Positions 35,481-48,617 of a DNA stretch of 64,000 nt are shown here, piece by piece. The position numbers were made by a program, and so were the translations under genes. The stretch spans positions 141,959 through 205,958 of the forward strand of contig MNCI01023815.1 in assembly GCA_015680685.1 (NCBI GenBank). Direction: 5' to 3'. This stretch comes from Gnetum montanum (taxonomy: Eukaryota > Streptophyta > Gnetopsida > Gnetales > Gnetaceae). The number at the start of each line of letters is the position of its first letter. Within the stretch, counting starts at the first letter, position 1. Below the pieces are notes generated by a model. That model ran no database searches. It was not told the origin of the DNA and saw only the letters and a program-made list of their open reading frames with translations.

Positions 35481-35556
35481 TATCAATGGAGCAGACATGT
35501 ATATGAGGCCTCATATACACAGCCCCATCGACATAGTAGAAAAATACTATATATAT
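35481..35556 (+). promoter_or_regulatory. Putative internal U3-like promoter of ORF3 (D)
   Basis: TCAATGGAGC, GAGGCCTCAT and AGCCCCATCGACATAG are close to the GGCCTCATCGAC/CCCCATCGATG motifs of the LTR U3. They are followed by ACTATATATATG at 35547-35558. Promoter activity is inferred from position and motif conservation. Confidence 0.55.
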
Positions 35557-35678
35557 GTGCGATCCCACTTTGAAATTTTTACATTTTCTCACAAACACCA
35601 CCTAGAACCTTCCAGAGCCCATAACTTCCTAACCATTTATATAAATCACTCTATTCTTTGACCTTGTAGCTACCAAAG

Positions 35679-35945
35679 GTAAGCTCTTAGTCGTGGGAGT
35701 CACAAATGTGCCATTTTTCTAACTCCCACAAAGGTTTAACTAAGAAATCAACTATTAAACACCAAATTACAATAGTTAAAGCTTTCCAACAAGCTCTTGT
35801 GTCATTTATAATAAATAATTAATAAAATAATCAATCTTACATGGTCTAAACTTAGCCAAAGTATAACTAACTGACAAGATAAGGTATTCAAAAATTTAAA
35901 GTTACACATTATATCTACTAATCCATGGATGTGTTACGACCACAT
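35679..35945 (+). other. Putative intron ending at the ORF3 start (D)
   Basis: A strong donor ACCAAAG|GTAAGC sits at 35679. A branch-like CTAAT lies about 25 bp upstream of the end. The acceptor has decayed to CAT directly before ATGGCACC. The length is 267 bp. Confidence 0.5.
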
Positions 35946-38880
35946 ATGGCACCGAAAGGGAAACATATGTAGGAAGCAAGACCTTCTCAACCAAGGGAGA
36001 AATGGCCTATAATGGGAAGGGACCAAGAACAAGTTAGAGAAGAACCACTTGCAACCCATGCCACAGGTCCTCTTAGAGAAGAGGTCGAGGTGGAATCTAT
36101 TTGATAGATTCCAAAACTAGCAACAGCAAAAGAACATTCTTACTAGGATGATGCACTAGCTCAATAAGAAAATCTCAAGGCAACCTTAATATAAGCTTAC
36201 CTGAATCAAATTAGATTGAGAGAGATCCAAAAAATAATGCTCTAGGAGTAAAACTTTGGCCCTTTCCTAGAGTAAGCACTAAAAGAGGTGTAAGATCAAC
36301 TAAAGACCTCTCCCATGTGGCCAATCATCACTTCCACTTGGCAGTGATACATGGGATAGACATTTTTATTCTAGAAAAATAAGTAAGCTAGATCAACGGT
36401 AAAAATAAAAAATAGCTTAGTGTCCTACTTGGTGCAAGCCATTGCTAAAGTGCTTGGGTTACTAGAAATAGGGATGAACCTTGCTGAGATTCCAATGCAG
36501 GCGAACCCCAACATCAAGAAAGAATGGATGCAATAGTGTTATAGTATCAACTGCAAGGAGTTTAGTTTGCTCACGTCGACAAAAAGGATCCACTATAAGA
36601 TTGTAGCCTTCCACCTCAATTCCACGATGAGGCCAAGAAAAATCACCACATTTTCCATCCATGTATGCATCACTCTAAGTGGGAGATTCCCTATTAGCCT
36701 TCCACATATGATCTATCTAGAGATGGATAAGCAACTTATAGAAAATGAACATGGAAGGAAGGAACTCCCCTTTCCATGCCTCATCAAAAAAAAATTTCAA
36801 AGGGGAGGAATAGTCCATTATACAAATGATGTTGTCAAGCTTGGTCAAGCCACTAATTGGACAGAGATAATGAAAGACAAGACACCTGTAACAACCATTC
36901 AAGAAGAAAAGCAGCAACCACCACTTCCACCTACCACTTAAATAACTATGTTGGACATCATTGTAATAACCCAATGGTTGCATGAATACCAAGAATGGCT
37001 CTTGAGTGAACAAGAGCAATGAGCAAGCATGAGTGATGGGGATTCATCTATGTACCAACCAACAATGAGTCATCTAAATTAGATGGTCCAAAAAATTAGC
37101 TTGATGGGTGAAGGTGGATCCATTTCTTGGTCCAAAGAATGTAGTTATCCATGAGATTGAATCCTAGTGCTATAGAGATCAAGGTATCACTTACAGAATA
37201 ACAACCACTCCCAAAAATTTATGGGAACACTACAACCTTCTCAGTGTGCTTGGAGGAAGATGAGGAAGTAACAGTATTGGTGATGCAACACTAAGGACAA
37301 GAAAAAACAATAGAGGTGGCTGCTAACAGAATAGCCAAAACCCTCAATAAACCTGCAACATCTGTACCAAACATCACTACACTCAAAGATGTGCAGATGT
37401 TTGCAAGGACCACAAGTGGTAGAATAAATGCAGCATAGCATGAAGAATTACTAGACCAACTGGTGGGAATCAAGCAATCACTTTCAAATGTCTTTGATCT
37501 TCTAGACAATATTACTATAACCTAGTCAAAGCTACTAGAGGCAAGGGGCAAAAACATCATCTTAGAGGGGTAACTTGAAAAAGCCAAAGATTTGAACAGA
37601 TGCTTAGCCACTGAAATTGTTGAATTAAGAACCCAAATTACTGATCCTGCATTTTTCAACCCAACATTGACAAAAGATAAAGTTCTTGAATAGCTTCACA
37701 CCAAACTGAAAGAGGTTGATGGTGCAATGGAGATGATAGTGTTCTACTGATCCTTGGTAGAGGCTACATAGCACAAAATTCAGAAGGCCTTGGATCAGAC
37801 CCACCAAGTGAATGTATAATTAACTATAGAGGATCATCACCTGTAGAATGTTAATGAGCACAAATAGCAATTAACTGACTTCATCCATCAATAACAGGAG
37901 AAAATAGCCAAAGCAAACACAGAGCTAAGGAGATTAGTAGCAAAAAATAGAAACCTCTTCATGGAGGAGGTATGTGCCCTTCACCAAAAGACTACAATAA
38001 AGGTAGTTTCCTAGAAATAAAAGGCTCTTAAATTTAAGAGAGTCAAAGATCATTACAGAGATCAAGTTAATCTACAGAAAGAAGTGAATTAAAAACACAT
38101 CTAGTTGGTGAAGGTGAAAGTAAATGAAACCCTCAAACAACTGCAACAAGGAAGAGAATTGTGGCAACTCATCATTGATGGGATAAATGCCTACAACAAG
38201 GTGGAGATCTGCATGGAGTTTTAAAATGATAAGATGACAACATACATGGATATGGCCAATCTCTGATATGTAAATCTGACCATGTTAACTGTCAAATGGT
38301 CATGATCAAAATTAGAGAAGTAGGTGGCTAAGTCAAACTTGTTGTACGAGGTCAAGTTCAAGCATCACAAAGACACCAAGTAAAAGCTTGCAGTGGCAAA
38401 CGCAGAACTTGAAATTCTCAAGGGGAAATACATTGATCAAAGATCTATCACCAAGAACCTAGCCAAAAGGATGAATGACTACCATGAGCTGCAAAACATA
38501 GTTAGGGCATTTGATATTAAATGCAAACAATTTGCTACCTAGTTTTTCAATACTAAGGAGTTGTTCCCAATAATGCCCTATCTATGGGATATCCCCATTC
38601 TAGCCCACATTGGTGATGTTGCATGGACTTTGAATGATCCTCAGAGTAAGCAGGAGAAGATGAATGCATTACTGGATGTCTTTCACCTTCCATTGGAGGT
38701 TGTAGCTACAGCAAGATAGCCATAGTCACCACATGTGCCTAAAGCTGGTGAAGATCCTTTAGAACCTTAAGAGCCTCCACCACCTGGGACTATTTCATCT
38801 TCTCCACCATCTTCATGCCATCAGAGGATGTGCTATCCAATTTTATGTAGTCATGTCATGGTGTTCAATTTTTTTCCATG
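35946..38880 (+). pseudogene. Element D ORF3: putative domain plus coiled-coil protein
   Basis: The start ATGGCACCGAAAGG (MAPKRK) was chosen by alignment with B and by its position after the putative intron. The N-terminal domain is best seen in the open segment 36567-36941: IVAFHLNSTMRP, then TTFSIHVCITLSGRFPISLP, then GRKELPFPCLI, then IVHYTNDVV. Together these resemble the 'putative plant transposon protein' domain. The segment ends in a proline cluster (PPLPPTT). Coiled-coil sequence then extends to about 38500. The conserved C-terminal block at about 38575-38690 reads YLWDIPILAHIGDVAWTLND, and the tail is proline-rich (EPPPPGT). No signal peptide or membrane span is visible. Stops are mainly TAG. 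What the protein does for the element is unknown. Confidence 0.72.
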
Positions 38881-39019
38881 AACACCACAATTTTTTGTAA
38901 TGAGTTGATTTTTACACTCAATCACTCAATTTTGCTATGTCAATTTGTTATGTCAAGAGTTAGTTAATAATCACATACCTTTCCAATTTTGTAAAAGAAC
39001 TCAAGAACAAGTTTTCATT

Positions 39020-39033
39020 CAATCGTGGAGATA
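39020..39033 (+). other. 3' polypurine tract of element D
   Basis: CAATCGTGGAGATA abuts TGATGAG at 39034. Confidence 0.6.
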
Positions 39034-39915
39034 TGATGAGTGTCAAAGTGTCACATTGATAGGCCCCTATTGATGTGGGCTCATCAACGAGCCCTTATCA
39101 ATAGGGCCCCATTTACATGATGTTGCCTTGTCGATGGGGTCACGTCAACATAGTGTTTACTACATCTATGGGGCCCCATCGATGCAACCACATAATAAAA
39201 ACTATAAATACAAGCTCACAGCCATGTTTATGGGGAGAAAAGTCATAGTTGTAGTAGAGCTCTTATAGTTTTTCCATTTGAGAGTTGGAATATTTCTTTG
39301 AGTGCCTACAACAGGAGTTAGAAAGTATATGGATCTTTATTCAAGCATTGTTGTACTTGAACCACACAAGTGTGTACAACAATAAATACAAGCCTTTTAA
39401 TCAAACCTTGCAGCACTTAGAATAGATTAACGATTTATTTATTCATTTATTGTTTTCATTTAATATGTACTTAATTAAGCTTAATTAGACTCTAAGCAAT
39501 TACTTAATTAATTAAGCTAAATAGATTAAGCACATAAGTATGACTACTTCAAGTGTAAACACATATTCACTTGGTAATCCCAGCAGTGTTATTGCTTGGT
39601 TCGCCCAATAGCATAGCACTTGGTAACCAACAATGGATATGGATTCAGGACATGTACAAAAAGTGGGACTAGATGCTTATGTTAGGACTAGTTAGAGACT
39701 AGTTAAGTAGTTAAATTAAATTAGTTATTAAATTACTTCATCTCTCTACTTTAAGTACCAAGAAACATAAAACATAAAACAATAAATATCATATGCCTTT
39801 ATTATGTTAGGACTAGTGTACCGCAATACATGGAGTCTGCAGAATTTCATTAGATCGTGCATGAATGCTTCATGATTTGTATGGTTTAGCATAGGGGTAC
39901 CTTCACCACTTATCA
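39034..39915 (+). repeat. 3' LTR of element D (882 bp)
   Basis: TGATGAGTGT to CACTTATCA. It has TATAAATA at 39203-39210 and AATAAA at 39381-39386. It matches the 5' LTR throughout, except for about 79 bp missing near 39800 and many transitions. Confidence 0.94.
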
Positions 39916-39920
39916 CAAAG
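39916..39920 (+). repeat. Right target-site duplication of element D (CAAAG)
   Basis: Repeats 26836-26840 and restores the gag frame of element C. Confidence 0.85.
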
Positions 39921-42290
39921 AATAACCTAGATGAAGTACCCAAACAACTTAAAGTGGTCTACATCTATCCAAATCCATACTAGTTGAATTTCACTTTAAT
40001 CCTTCACCAAGATAAGCAACTGCAAGGGAAAGACCTAGAGGACAACATTGTATTGTCACCTAATCATGTCATTCCATTAATGTTCATGGTAGTATTAACA
40101 AAGTTGGGGCTTGAAGCAATAGCCCTAGATTACCAAATGAAAATTCACCTCTCCAAAGAGGATCAACCAATAGAAGTCTAACTTTGAAAAGACAAACTTA
40201 TGGAAGTCTACCATGAATCCTCCAAGGGTAAAAGGTTTGTATTATACTAACATCATAGTCTATAAAGGATGATACTAAATATCCATTAGGTAGATCCTAA
40301 CACTAAGGTTCTTCTCCCTTCGATGAAGAAAACTTGATACATCAATGATTACGTTTCATCTTGGTAAGTAACAAAGATAAGGGAAGAGCTAAACCCAAAA
40401 CTATGAGAATATTCAGGCCAAGGTCTCCTAGTCATCAAGCAAGAGAACATCCAAGGGACTAGAGAAGGAAAGTAAGCTAGCACAACTATCCTAGCTCTCC
40501 ATCGTCATCATCTTACTCATTGTCTACCTATCAAAAGGAAGAATGTGACTAGGATTAAAGGGAAAATGATTGAAGGTAAGGTGGAGATGAAAGAAGGCCT
40601 CATTGTACGAATGGAAGAAGGTAATATAGAAAGAATTAAAAAGAAAAATAGCATCACCAAGAAAGAAGGCATAGCAAGTCATATCATAGGAGACATGGGC
40701 CATGATGAACAAGATATCTATGATGAATCGTTACTTACTACAAGAAGCATGATCAACATTCAAGAGGTAGTTCACATTCCCACTAGGCATCTGAGGGATA
40801 GTTAGTTCAAATGACTTCATATCAATAATATTCTTAAGTTTAAGAGAGGTTACAACGTTGATTTGCAACATTATTTGTAAGCCTTCCACAATGCCTCCAC
40901 CTTGCCAAAACATCCAAAATGACTAGTAGAACTTAAATTGTTCCTAAGAATACTCATAAAGGAATCCAAGAGTTGGTACTAGTCTCTAGAATTGGAGTCT
41001 ATTTGCATTTGAAGTACAATGGTACAATTGTTTAATGATAAGTATCAAACATACTCTAGGATTTCCAATTTAAGGAAACAAATCCAAGAGTGAAAGTAAG
41101 TAACCACAAATCCCTTAATGCAGCCTTAGAAAGAAACTATTTTTTGCTATTTGATCTCCAAGCCATGATTTCTTGTAGCAAGAATAGCTTCACCATGTCC
41201 AAAGGAAAATTGTCAAAAATGAGAGTCCATCGAATCCAAAGGCTCTTCAACCAAGTAGCAAAGAAAAAAAGAGAGTTAAAGAAAATAAAAAATGTAGAAT
41301 ACACCAAAAACTCCTCTATCTACAAAAAGAAGCTTCATCTTTGTGAACTTGAGAAGGAATCACCATTAGAAGAGGTCATGAAGAGCAAAACCTTACTAAT
41401 ACAAAAATTCATTATTGAAATTTCAACTAAGGTAGATAAAATTTGAGACTCTTAATGAGAAATTCTAATCAGTACTAAAGATCATGAAGGAAAAAAAATA
41501 AGGAAAATCCAAGAACAGAGATAGATGAAGAGAAAAAAAAACATAGAAAAGGACTACTACCATAAAAGGGTAAGGCTACAATAGTGGAAGTGGTTATGAA
41601 CTTTAATGCAAATGATGAAGGGTATGGCATATGCCAATATGAAGATTTAAGGGGTTATTTTCTAAGATTGTTACACTTGCAACAGTTTGTTATGTACACC
41701 TTAAATCCAAAGTTTTTCACAATGTAAGCACCTAAGAGGTTGTCTTATCCTTAAAGCATCTATAGATAGTGGTTCCATCAATAATAATACTATCCAAGTA
41801 GAATACCACCTTAGCCTCAAAACTACTATTAGCAATGACATAATTTGTAGTTGTGGGGGATGCCAAAACCAAAACAATAGTACCCTTATCATTAGCTAGA
41901 TCCTTACAAGTACTATCTCCAATAGCTAGTCTCACAAAGTGACTACTATTCACACATCTTTCCATCATTATTATCCTTTTGAATATCATAGATCTAACTC
42001 TCTATGAGTTGAGTCTTCCTCCACATACACTCCTCACCATTTGCAATACCATACATTCCATGCCTCCATTCCTTTTTTACCTACATCACCTATGCAAGGT
42101 GAGATCCCTCTATAGCCTCAACATCAAAATGCTACAAGATTCATGAACTTGCAGCTCAATGATAATATAAGAAATTCTGAGTATAAACCTTAAAAAGATC
42201 ATTTTTATAGCCTAACAAGTCACCCAAATCATCATAGGCATCTATGATTTTAGAATCATCTCAAACTACCCAAGGAATGTTTACCAAGCT
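39921..42290 (+). pseudogene. gag: Element C gag, continued after D
   Basis: Resumes within the N-terminal gag domain directly after the CAAAG repeat: the open frame at 39984-40181 (LILHQDKQLQGKDLEDNIVL) matches LHQDEQMRWRDMEGNVVL in E. The capsid-type domain lies at about 40930-41090 (TLIKESKSWY-like, LFNDKYQTYSRISNLRKQIQE). The open segment 41090-41446 matches the Lys/Glu-rich part of B and E. The knuckle near 41625-41665 has lost its His and last Cys (ICQYEDLRGYF). The Tyr/Gln-rich tail runs to about 42280. Frameshifts and TAG or TAA stops are frequent; C is more decayed than the two elements inside it. Confidence 0.8.
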
Positions 42291-42687
42291 ATCTTCAAAC
42301 CAAAGATCTCAAAATGTCCATATTGTCATGTTGACCAATGTTGTAACAAATTAGATAAAGGCAAGACACCTTCCCAAAAAAAGAATTGATCTTGAAAGTC
42401 CCTTCATCTATTTGCAGATTGCAAAAAATGACCAATGTAAAGCTCTGTTAGACTTGATTTTTGGTATGAATTTAACTTTTCAAGAGATGAACAAAACATG
42501 GAACTTGCCTCCACTTAAGAAGTATAATATTATATTAGAGCTTACAGACTAATCCATCATTATTATGTTGGGATTGGTAGACAACATTATGGCTACCATC
42601 AATGGCTAGTCATACCTAATTGATTTCTTAGTGGTCCATATGAATAATTGCAAGGGAAACTTCCCTATTATTATGGGGAGGGCTTGG
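42291..42687 (+). pseudogene. pol: Element C protease, N-terminal part, interrupted by E
   Basis: Reads ...YLQIAKNDQCKALLDLIFGMN near 42410-42465, so the active-site motif is LLDLIF where relatives have DSG or DFGS. The sequence then follows the family to IIMGR at about 42668-42682 and is cut by the LTR of E at 42688. The frame continues at 53390 beyond E with the expected STIDV...ISLKISKKNKF. CTTGG at 42683-42687 is the left target duplication of E. Confidence 0.8.
42683..42687 (+). repeat. Left target-site duplication of element E (CTTGG)
   Basis: Its partner at 53390-53394 is CTTAG, one transition apart. Confidence 0.75.
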
Positions 42688-43635
42688 TGATTAGTCATCA
42701 TTGGTTGGCTACATCAACAAGGCCTCATCGACGTAGTTAACCACGTTGATGTGGCCTCATCCACGAGGCCCCATCAATGCATCTTGACCTACATCAACAC
42801 ATCTCAACCTACATCGACCCAATATCTATCCATCACCTATAAATACACACCTACCAGCTGCATTTATGAAAATCTAGATTTCAGTAGTAGCAAAGCTCTT
42901 GCATTTTTTCTATTCAAAAGTTAGAATTTTTTCCCTGAGTGCCCACAGTAGTTGTGATTGAGTGTATGGATCTTTATTCAAGCATTGTTGTACCTAAGCA
43001 TGACAGTGTGTGTGGCAATAAAGACAAGCTTTCTGATAAACCTTACAACACTTTGGATAGATTAGCTCTTTTATTTATGCATTCAATGTTTTCAATTATT
43101 TGTTAATTGTTCTCAATTATTTCACAAATATTTTTCAGCAATTGAGTTAATGAGATTATTAAGCTGGATAGATTAAATACATGAGTATGACCGCTTCGAG
43201 TGTAACACATATTCACTTGGTAATCCCAGCAACGTTATTGCTTGGTATGCCTAGTGGCATAGCATTTGGTCATCCAACAGTGGATACGTGGGTTCAGGAT
43301 ATGTACGAAAAATGGGAATGGATGTGTATGTTAGGATTAGTTAAATGATTAGTTAATTAGTAATTTAGATTAGTTAATTAAACTCCTTTTATCTACATTT
43401 TGAGTATCAAAATATAAAATACAAAATGATAAAAATCAGATGCTTTAGTTATACTTAACCATACCAACGTACATCACAAGTGTAATTGGGAGGACAACAA
43501 TTCACCTTAAGGCTAGATTCACTTCCTAAAGGGCTAGTGCACTGGAAATGATAAAATCCACGAAATTTGACTAGATTGTGTGTGAACACTTTGTGATTCG
43601 TATGGTTGGATGTAGGGATACCTTGCTACTCATCA
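42688..43635 (+). repeat. 5' LTR of element E (948 bp)
   Basis: TGATTAGTCA to TACTCATCA. U3 has the richest set of GGCCTCATCGAC, CGTTGATG, CACGAGGCCCCATCAATG motifs. TATAAATA lies at 42838-42845 and AATAAA at 43017-43022. Confidence 0.94.
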
Positions 43636-43636
43636 T

Positions 43637-43656
43637 TGGTGTCATTGATGAGGACT
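43637..43656 (+). other. Primer-binding site, tRNA-Asp type (E)
   Basis: TGGTGTCATTGATGAGGACT differs from TGGCGCCGTTGCCGGGGACT mostly by transitions. It lies one base after the LTR. Confidence 0.72.
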
Positions 43657-43789
43657 TTGTTTGTGGAACATGTGCTATTTAGGTCTAAGTGATATCACTA
43701 ATATCATTGTACGAACCTAAGGGTCCATATCATTCCCATTATACATGAAATTATAAAAGCACACTAACAATCTCATTTTGTTTTACAAA

Positions 43790-46255
43790 ATGTCTTTTTC
43801 TTCTTGTAAGCTTGATGATACTAAACCACTAGTCCCACAAGAATGCAAGGTTGTATACACTCATCTAGATGAGTTTGTGCTGAATTTCACCGTCATCCTA
43901 CATCAGGATGAACAAATGCGATGGCGTGATATGGAAGGCAATGTTGTTTTGGCCCTTGATAGATCTATGCCTAGAATGCTAATTAAAATCCTTAAGTTGG
44001 GCATTGTAGATCTTCACAAAGAGTACATTGTGGATGGATACAACACTCAAAACTATCATTCCACTGAAACACATGTAAGCAAGATAAACATCAGGAGAGA
44101 CTCCATGAAGCCACAAATAGGGGAAACATTACACTAACCCCTTGTTCCTACTAGATCAAGAGGACAATGAGGATCCTCCCTTGGAAGTTTCTCAACATGA
44201 AGATTCTCCACCCCCTATTACTGATGGTGAGGATGAGGATGTGAACTTGACCCTGCGATCAACTATTCATGAACCAAGTTTAAGAAAGAGTGATAGCCAA
44301 GGTAGGGACTCGAGCGAACACCATAATAATAAGGGATCTAATGATGGTAATCGTAAAAAGCATAAGAGAGGAGGCGAATACCATGGTGGTGATGGCAGTC
44401 CACCTTCCTCTTCATCCTCTTCATCTAATTCTAGACATTCCTCTTCATCTAACGATTCTCATGGAATCTACCATCGAAACAACCATGATGAAGGTGATCA
44501 ATGAAATAACAATGACCATGAAGGCTGCCAAAATCGAAGGGGTGTCCAAAACCATCATCAATGCAATGATGATGATGAACCTTTACTAGTAACTCAAAGT
44601 ATGCTTAACATTGTAGAGGTAATAAGAATTCAAACTAGGCATATGAAGGATAGTTGGATCATATTCCTAGATATGAACAATATCCCAAGATTTGAGGGGG
44701 GATACAATTCTGATCTGCAAACACATCTACAAGCATTTCAAGATGCTTATGCCTTATAAAATATTGAGAATGAGTGGTAGAAACTCAAGCTTTTCCCAAG
44801 GACACTCATTAAGAAAGTTGAAAGTTTGTACTGGTCCTTAGAACTGAAATCTATTCGAAGATGGAGTACCATGTTAGAACTGTTCAATGACAAATATCAA
44901 ACATACTCTAGAGCATCTAATCTGAGAAGGAAAATCCAAGGCTGGAAACAAGGAGCACATGAATCCTTGGATGCCACCATGGGCTAATACTATTCACTCT
45001 TACATAGATGTCCTGGTCATGGTTACTCTCAGAGAGAACAACGCCACATCATAGATGGGCTCAGAGCAAAAAAAAGAAGAACCCTTGGGGTGTATGCCCA
45101 AGGGAGGTTGTCTAAAATGAGAGCTCATTAGATCCAAAGGCTAATTGAGCAAGTAGCAAAAGAAGAAGGTGAGCTACAAAAAAGGGAGATCACTAAAGAG
45201 TACAATAGGAACCCATCCATTAGAAAATGAGAGGTTTAATTTTGTAAGGAGGAGGAGTCACTACTTGAAGAAGTGGTGAACAGAAAGACCTTGCCTATCC
45301 AAAAATCTATTTCTAACATTTCAACCAAGGTTGACAAGTTATGGGACTCTTTGGATGAAAGGTTTCAAACCTCTTTGAATATTTCTAAAGAATCCAAAGA
45401 GCAAAATAGTAATCATCATTGCAGAAGGTGAAAAGAAGCTAAACATCCCTACCAAAGAGGTAAGGGCAAAGCTACTGTAGTAGAGGAAGTTGTGGAGTCT
45501 AACTCTAATGATGAAACTAAATGTAACATTTGTCAATATCAACATCCAAGAGATGTTTCCCTATGGTGTCACACTTACAAGAATTTGAAGTGCACACATT
45601 GAACCCCCACCTAGCACGTAGGCAAGCTCCAAGACGATTGCCTTACCCTCAAGGAAGTCCAAGATAGTTCCACTAGTAACAATAAGCTTACTACCCAAGT
45701 GGAACTCCTCCACAACCTTATGAATAATACCAATAGTGGTACCAACCACAATCATGAGGAATGCCACTACCAAGGCAGCAGTACCCTTATAGGCAACCAA
45801 ATCCATATAAGTACTTTGTTCAACAACCCGTCTCCCCTAGAAGTTTAGAAAGTCATGCATCATTCTAGCATCACTATTACCCTCTAGAATACCATCTAAT
45901 ACATTCACCATCTACTCAAGGAAAAAACCCATATTCATATCCTTATCATCCTCCACATCCCTCTGCACCTACACCTCCACCTTCAACTCAATTACCTCCT
46001 ACTCCATCAATGTAGGATGAAATTTCTCCATAGCTGCAACAATGAAATGCTACAAGGGTTGTACACTCACAACCAATTTTTCAACCAAGTGGCCTAGATA
46101 ATCGATTAAGAAAATGACCTTTCTTCCAACCTAGTAGTTCTCTCCTATCCTTACAACCTACTCTGGTTGATCCCCCTGCATCTCTAGTACCCTCATCCTC
46201 TACATCAAATACCTTTGAGCATCCTTCAAACTAAGGGCTACCTAGGATCTACACT
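43790..46255 (+). pseudogene. gag: Element E gag (full length, decayed)
   Basis: The ATG at 43790 (MSFSSCKLDD) matches C and D; the frame stays open to 44137, the best gag N-terminus here (VVYTHLDEFVLNF, DMEGNVVLALD). After a frameshift, 44142-44504 is open and acidic, then very Ser-rich (two runs of five to seven Ser). The capsid-type domain lies at about 44790-44940 (LIKKVESLYWS, LFNDKYQTYSRASNLRR). A Lys/Glu-rich region follows. The knuckle near 45525-45560 keeps CNICQYQH but has lost the last Cys. A Pro/Tyr-rich tail runs to about 46010. The Ser-rich stretch might be a phosphorylation or RNA-interaction region; that is a guess. Confidence 0.86.
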
Positions 46256-48617
46256 ATAATGCTAACTCATGTTGTTTTTTATTGGATCAAGGCTAGTAAC
46301 CTTCCTACAAAAAGATCTAATCCATGAAGTCCACTCATCTTTCTACAGATTACTGGACAAGAGCCATGTAAGGCTCTTCTTTACTCTAGTTCTAGAGTTA
46401 ACCTCATCTCCCATGATATGTACAAAGCCTGGAACCTACCACCTCTTAAGAAGAAGAAACATCCACTTAGAATTAGCATATCAATCGATTACGATCCCTT
46501 TGGAATTAGTAGAGGACATTGTGAACATAGTTTGTGGGTGGTTATATCCTACAAAGTTTTTAGTAATCAAGGTGAACAACTACAGAAGTGACTTATCCAT
46601 CATCATGGGAAGGGCTTGGTTAAGCACGATCAATGCGCAAATGGATATAAGGGACCTATCTCTCAAAATATCTAAGGAGAATGAGTTACAAAAAATTGAG
46701 AAGAAGTGTATTCCATGCATCATGTATAGTGACAATGGGTGCAATTTTGTGTAAAAGATTTGGTCAATCAAGAGCACATACATTAAGGCTTGTAATCAGT
46801 ATGTGCAAGAAATTAATATTTAATGGTGTCTATACACAACAGCCACAAAGCAAGAGGGAACCCAGTGGCTGATAGCTGATTCAAATAGTAGCACAATATG
46901 CATGGAGCCAACTAAGAGCTTAACTTGTGCATATGTAGAAGGCATGGATAAAATTAAACAAGTCCATTTCCAACTCTCTAATGAATATGATGATAACTAT
47001 TGGGGAGAGTAGGAGATCCCTAATCACTTCAAGCAGGATCCCTTAGAACTAAAAACTTTACTAGTTAGAATGGAGTATGCATTTTAATAGAATGGTAAAC
47101 TAGTCATCATTAATGCCAAGCTTGCTCCTAAACAAAAATAAAATTTTTTAAAAGTGGTAAATAAATGGTCAATAGCCTTCGCTTGGTCATATCCAAAGCT
47201 AACAAGAATCGATCCAAGGATATGCCAGCACCGCATCTACACTAACCTAGCCATGAAGCCTAGAAGATAGCCGCAGTGGCAACTAAATCCCAAATTGAAG
47301 CAAATCATTAAGGAGGACATAAAGCAACTTCTCAAGGTGGATTTTATCTATCCAATCGTGAATAGTGAGTGGGTTAGCCCACTCATAATTGTACCAAACA
47401 AGGGTGGTAAATGGCGGGTTTGTATTGACTTTAGGTTGTTAAATATGGCAATATTTAAGGATAAATTTCCTTTTCCATTTGTGGATCAAGTATTAGACAC
47501 CATATCTAGGCATTATTATTATAGCTTCTTGGACCATTATAGTGGCTATAACCATATCCAAATTGCACCAGAAGACCAGGCCAAGACAACATTCACAAGT
47601 CCCTAAGGGACTTTTGCATACTGTAAGATGCCATTTGGCCTATGCAATGCCCCTACAACATTTCAATGCTTGATCCTTAGTATCTTTCAACAAAAAATCA
47701 GTAGTGGTGTTGAAGTTTTCATGGATGACTTCTCCACCTATGGAGCTACATTTGAGTAAGCCTTGGACCGACTTGAGTAAGTACTAAAGAGATGTGTTGA
47801 GACAAACCTATAGCTCAATTGGAAAAAGAGCCATCTCATGGTCTAAGAAGGCATTGTGCTAGGACATGAAATTTTACAGAACGGGATTAAGGTAGACCCA
47901 GAAAAGATAATGGTCATCCAAGGAATAACATGCCAACCAGAGACCATCAAAGATGTTCAATCATTTCTTGGACATACTAATTACTATTGGTGCTTTATTG
48001 AGAATTTCTCTAAGATTACAAAGTCATCGGTAGAACTTACAAAGAAATATGCACCATTCATTTGGACCAAGAAATGTGAAAATGCATTCTAACAATTAAA
48101 AGAGAAACTCGTGGAAACATTAAACCTATGAGCATTAGATTGGTCCAAACAATTCCATATCATGATGAATGCATCTAACTATGCTTTGGGAGTCATGCTC
48201 ACATAGATGGACAATAACAAATGTCCATATTATATCCATTGCATGAGTTAAAGCATTATGAGAGCATAGTTAAATTACACCACCATGAAGAAGGAATTAA
48301 TGGTAGTGGTGTATGCATTCAAAAAGTTTGGACATTATGTGCTAGGTTACAAAGTATCCATACATACGAACCATAGTGCAATTCACTTCCTTATGAATAA
48401 GCCACCGATGAGCCCTCCTGTTATACAATGGCTTGTGATCTTGCAAGAATTTGATCTTACGATGGTAGATCAAAAAGGAACTAATAATGTGCTCACTAAC
48501 CATCTTTCTCACTTAAGATGGGATAACAAAGAAGAGGAGAGCCCACTCTCTGATCAATTTCTAGACGAACTCTACTTTACTGGAGCAATAAATGAACACA
48601 CACTCAGTACTCCATAA
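46256..48617 (+). pseudogene. pol: Element E pol: PR-RT-RNase H only, integrase deleted
   Basis: The protease lies mainly in the open frame 46269-46754; just before its key region the active-site Asp is lost (CKALLYSSSRVNLISHDMY by frame alignment). It includes IIMGRAWLSTINAQMD. RT is open over 47295-47606 (FIYPIVNSEWVSPLIIVPNK, YSFLDHYSGYNHIQIAPED). The catalytic FMDDF lies at about 47720-47734. The connection (GHEILQNGIKVDPEKI) is open over 47856-48092. RNase H is open over 48285-48617 (KKELMVVVYAFKKFGHYVLGY, NHLSHLRW). Pol then stops short: after AINEH the sequence jumps into the post-pol spacer, so no integrase codons exist. This copy could move only with integrase supplied by others. Confidence 0.88.

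Larger units (their letters stand above)
26841..39915 (+). mobile_element. Element D: full-length gypsy element nested in C
   Basis: Complete copy of about 13.1 kb, with 5' LTR, tRNA-Asp primer site, gag, pol, internal polypurine-like site, spacer, putative ORF3 promoter and intron, ORF3, polypurine tract and 3' LTR, bounded by CAAAG direct repeats. It is the reference copy for the family's layout. The two LTRs differ at many sites, mostly transitions, and the 3' LTR lacks about 79 bp. It is therefore old. Confidence 0.93.

Noticed and set aside
44142-44504. Ser-rich open frame as a possible separate small gene.
   Set aside because: It is collinear with gag in D and lies one frameshift after the gag N-terminus, so it is part of gag E.
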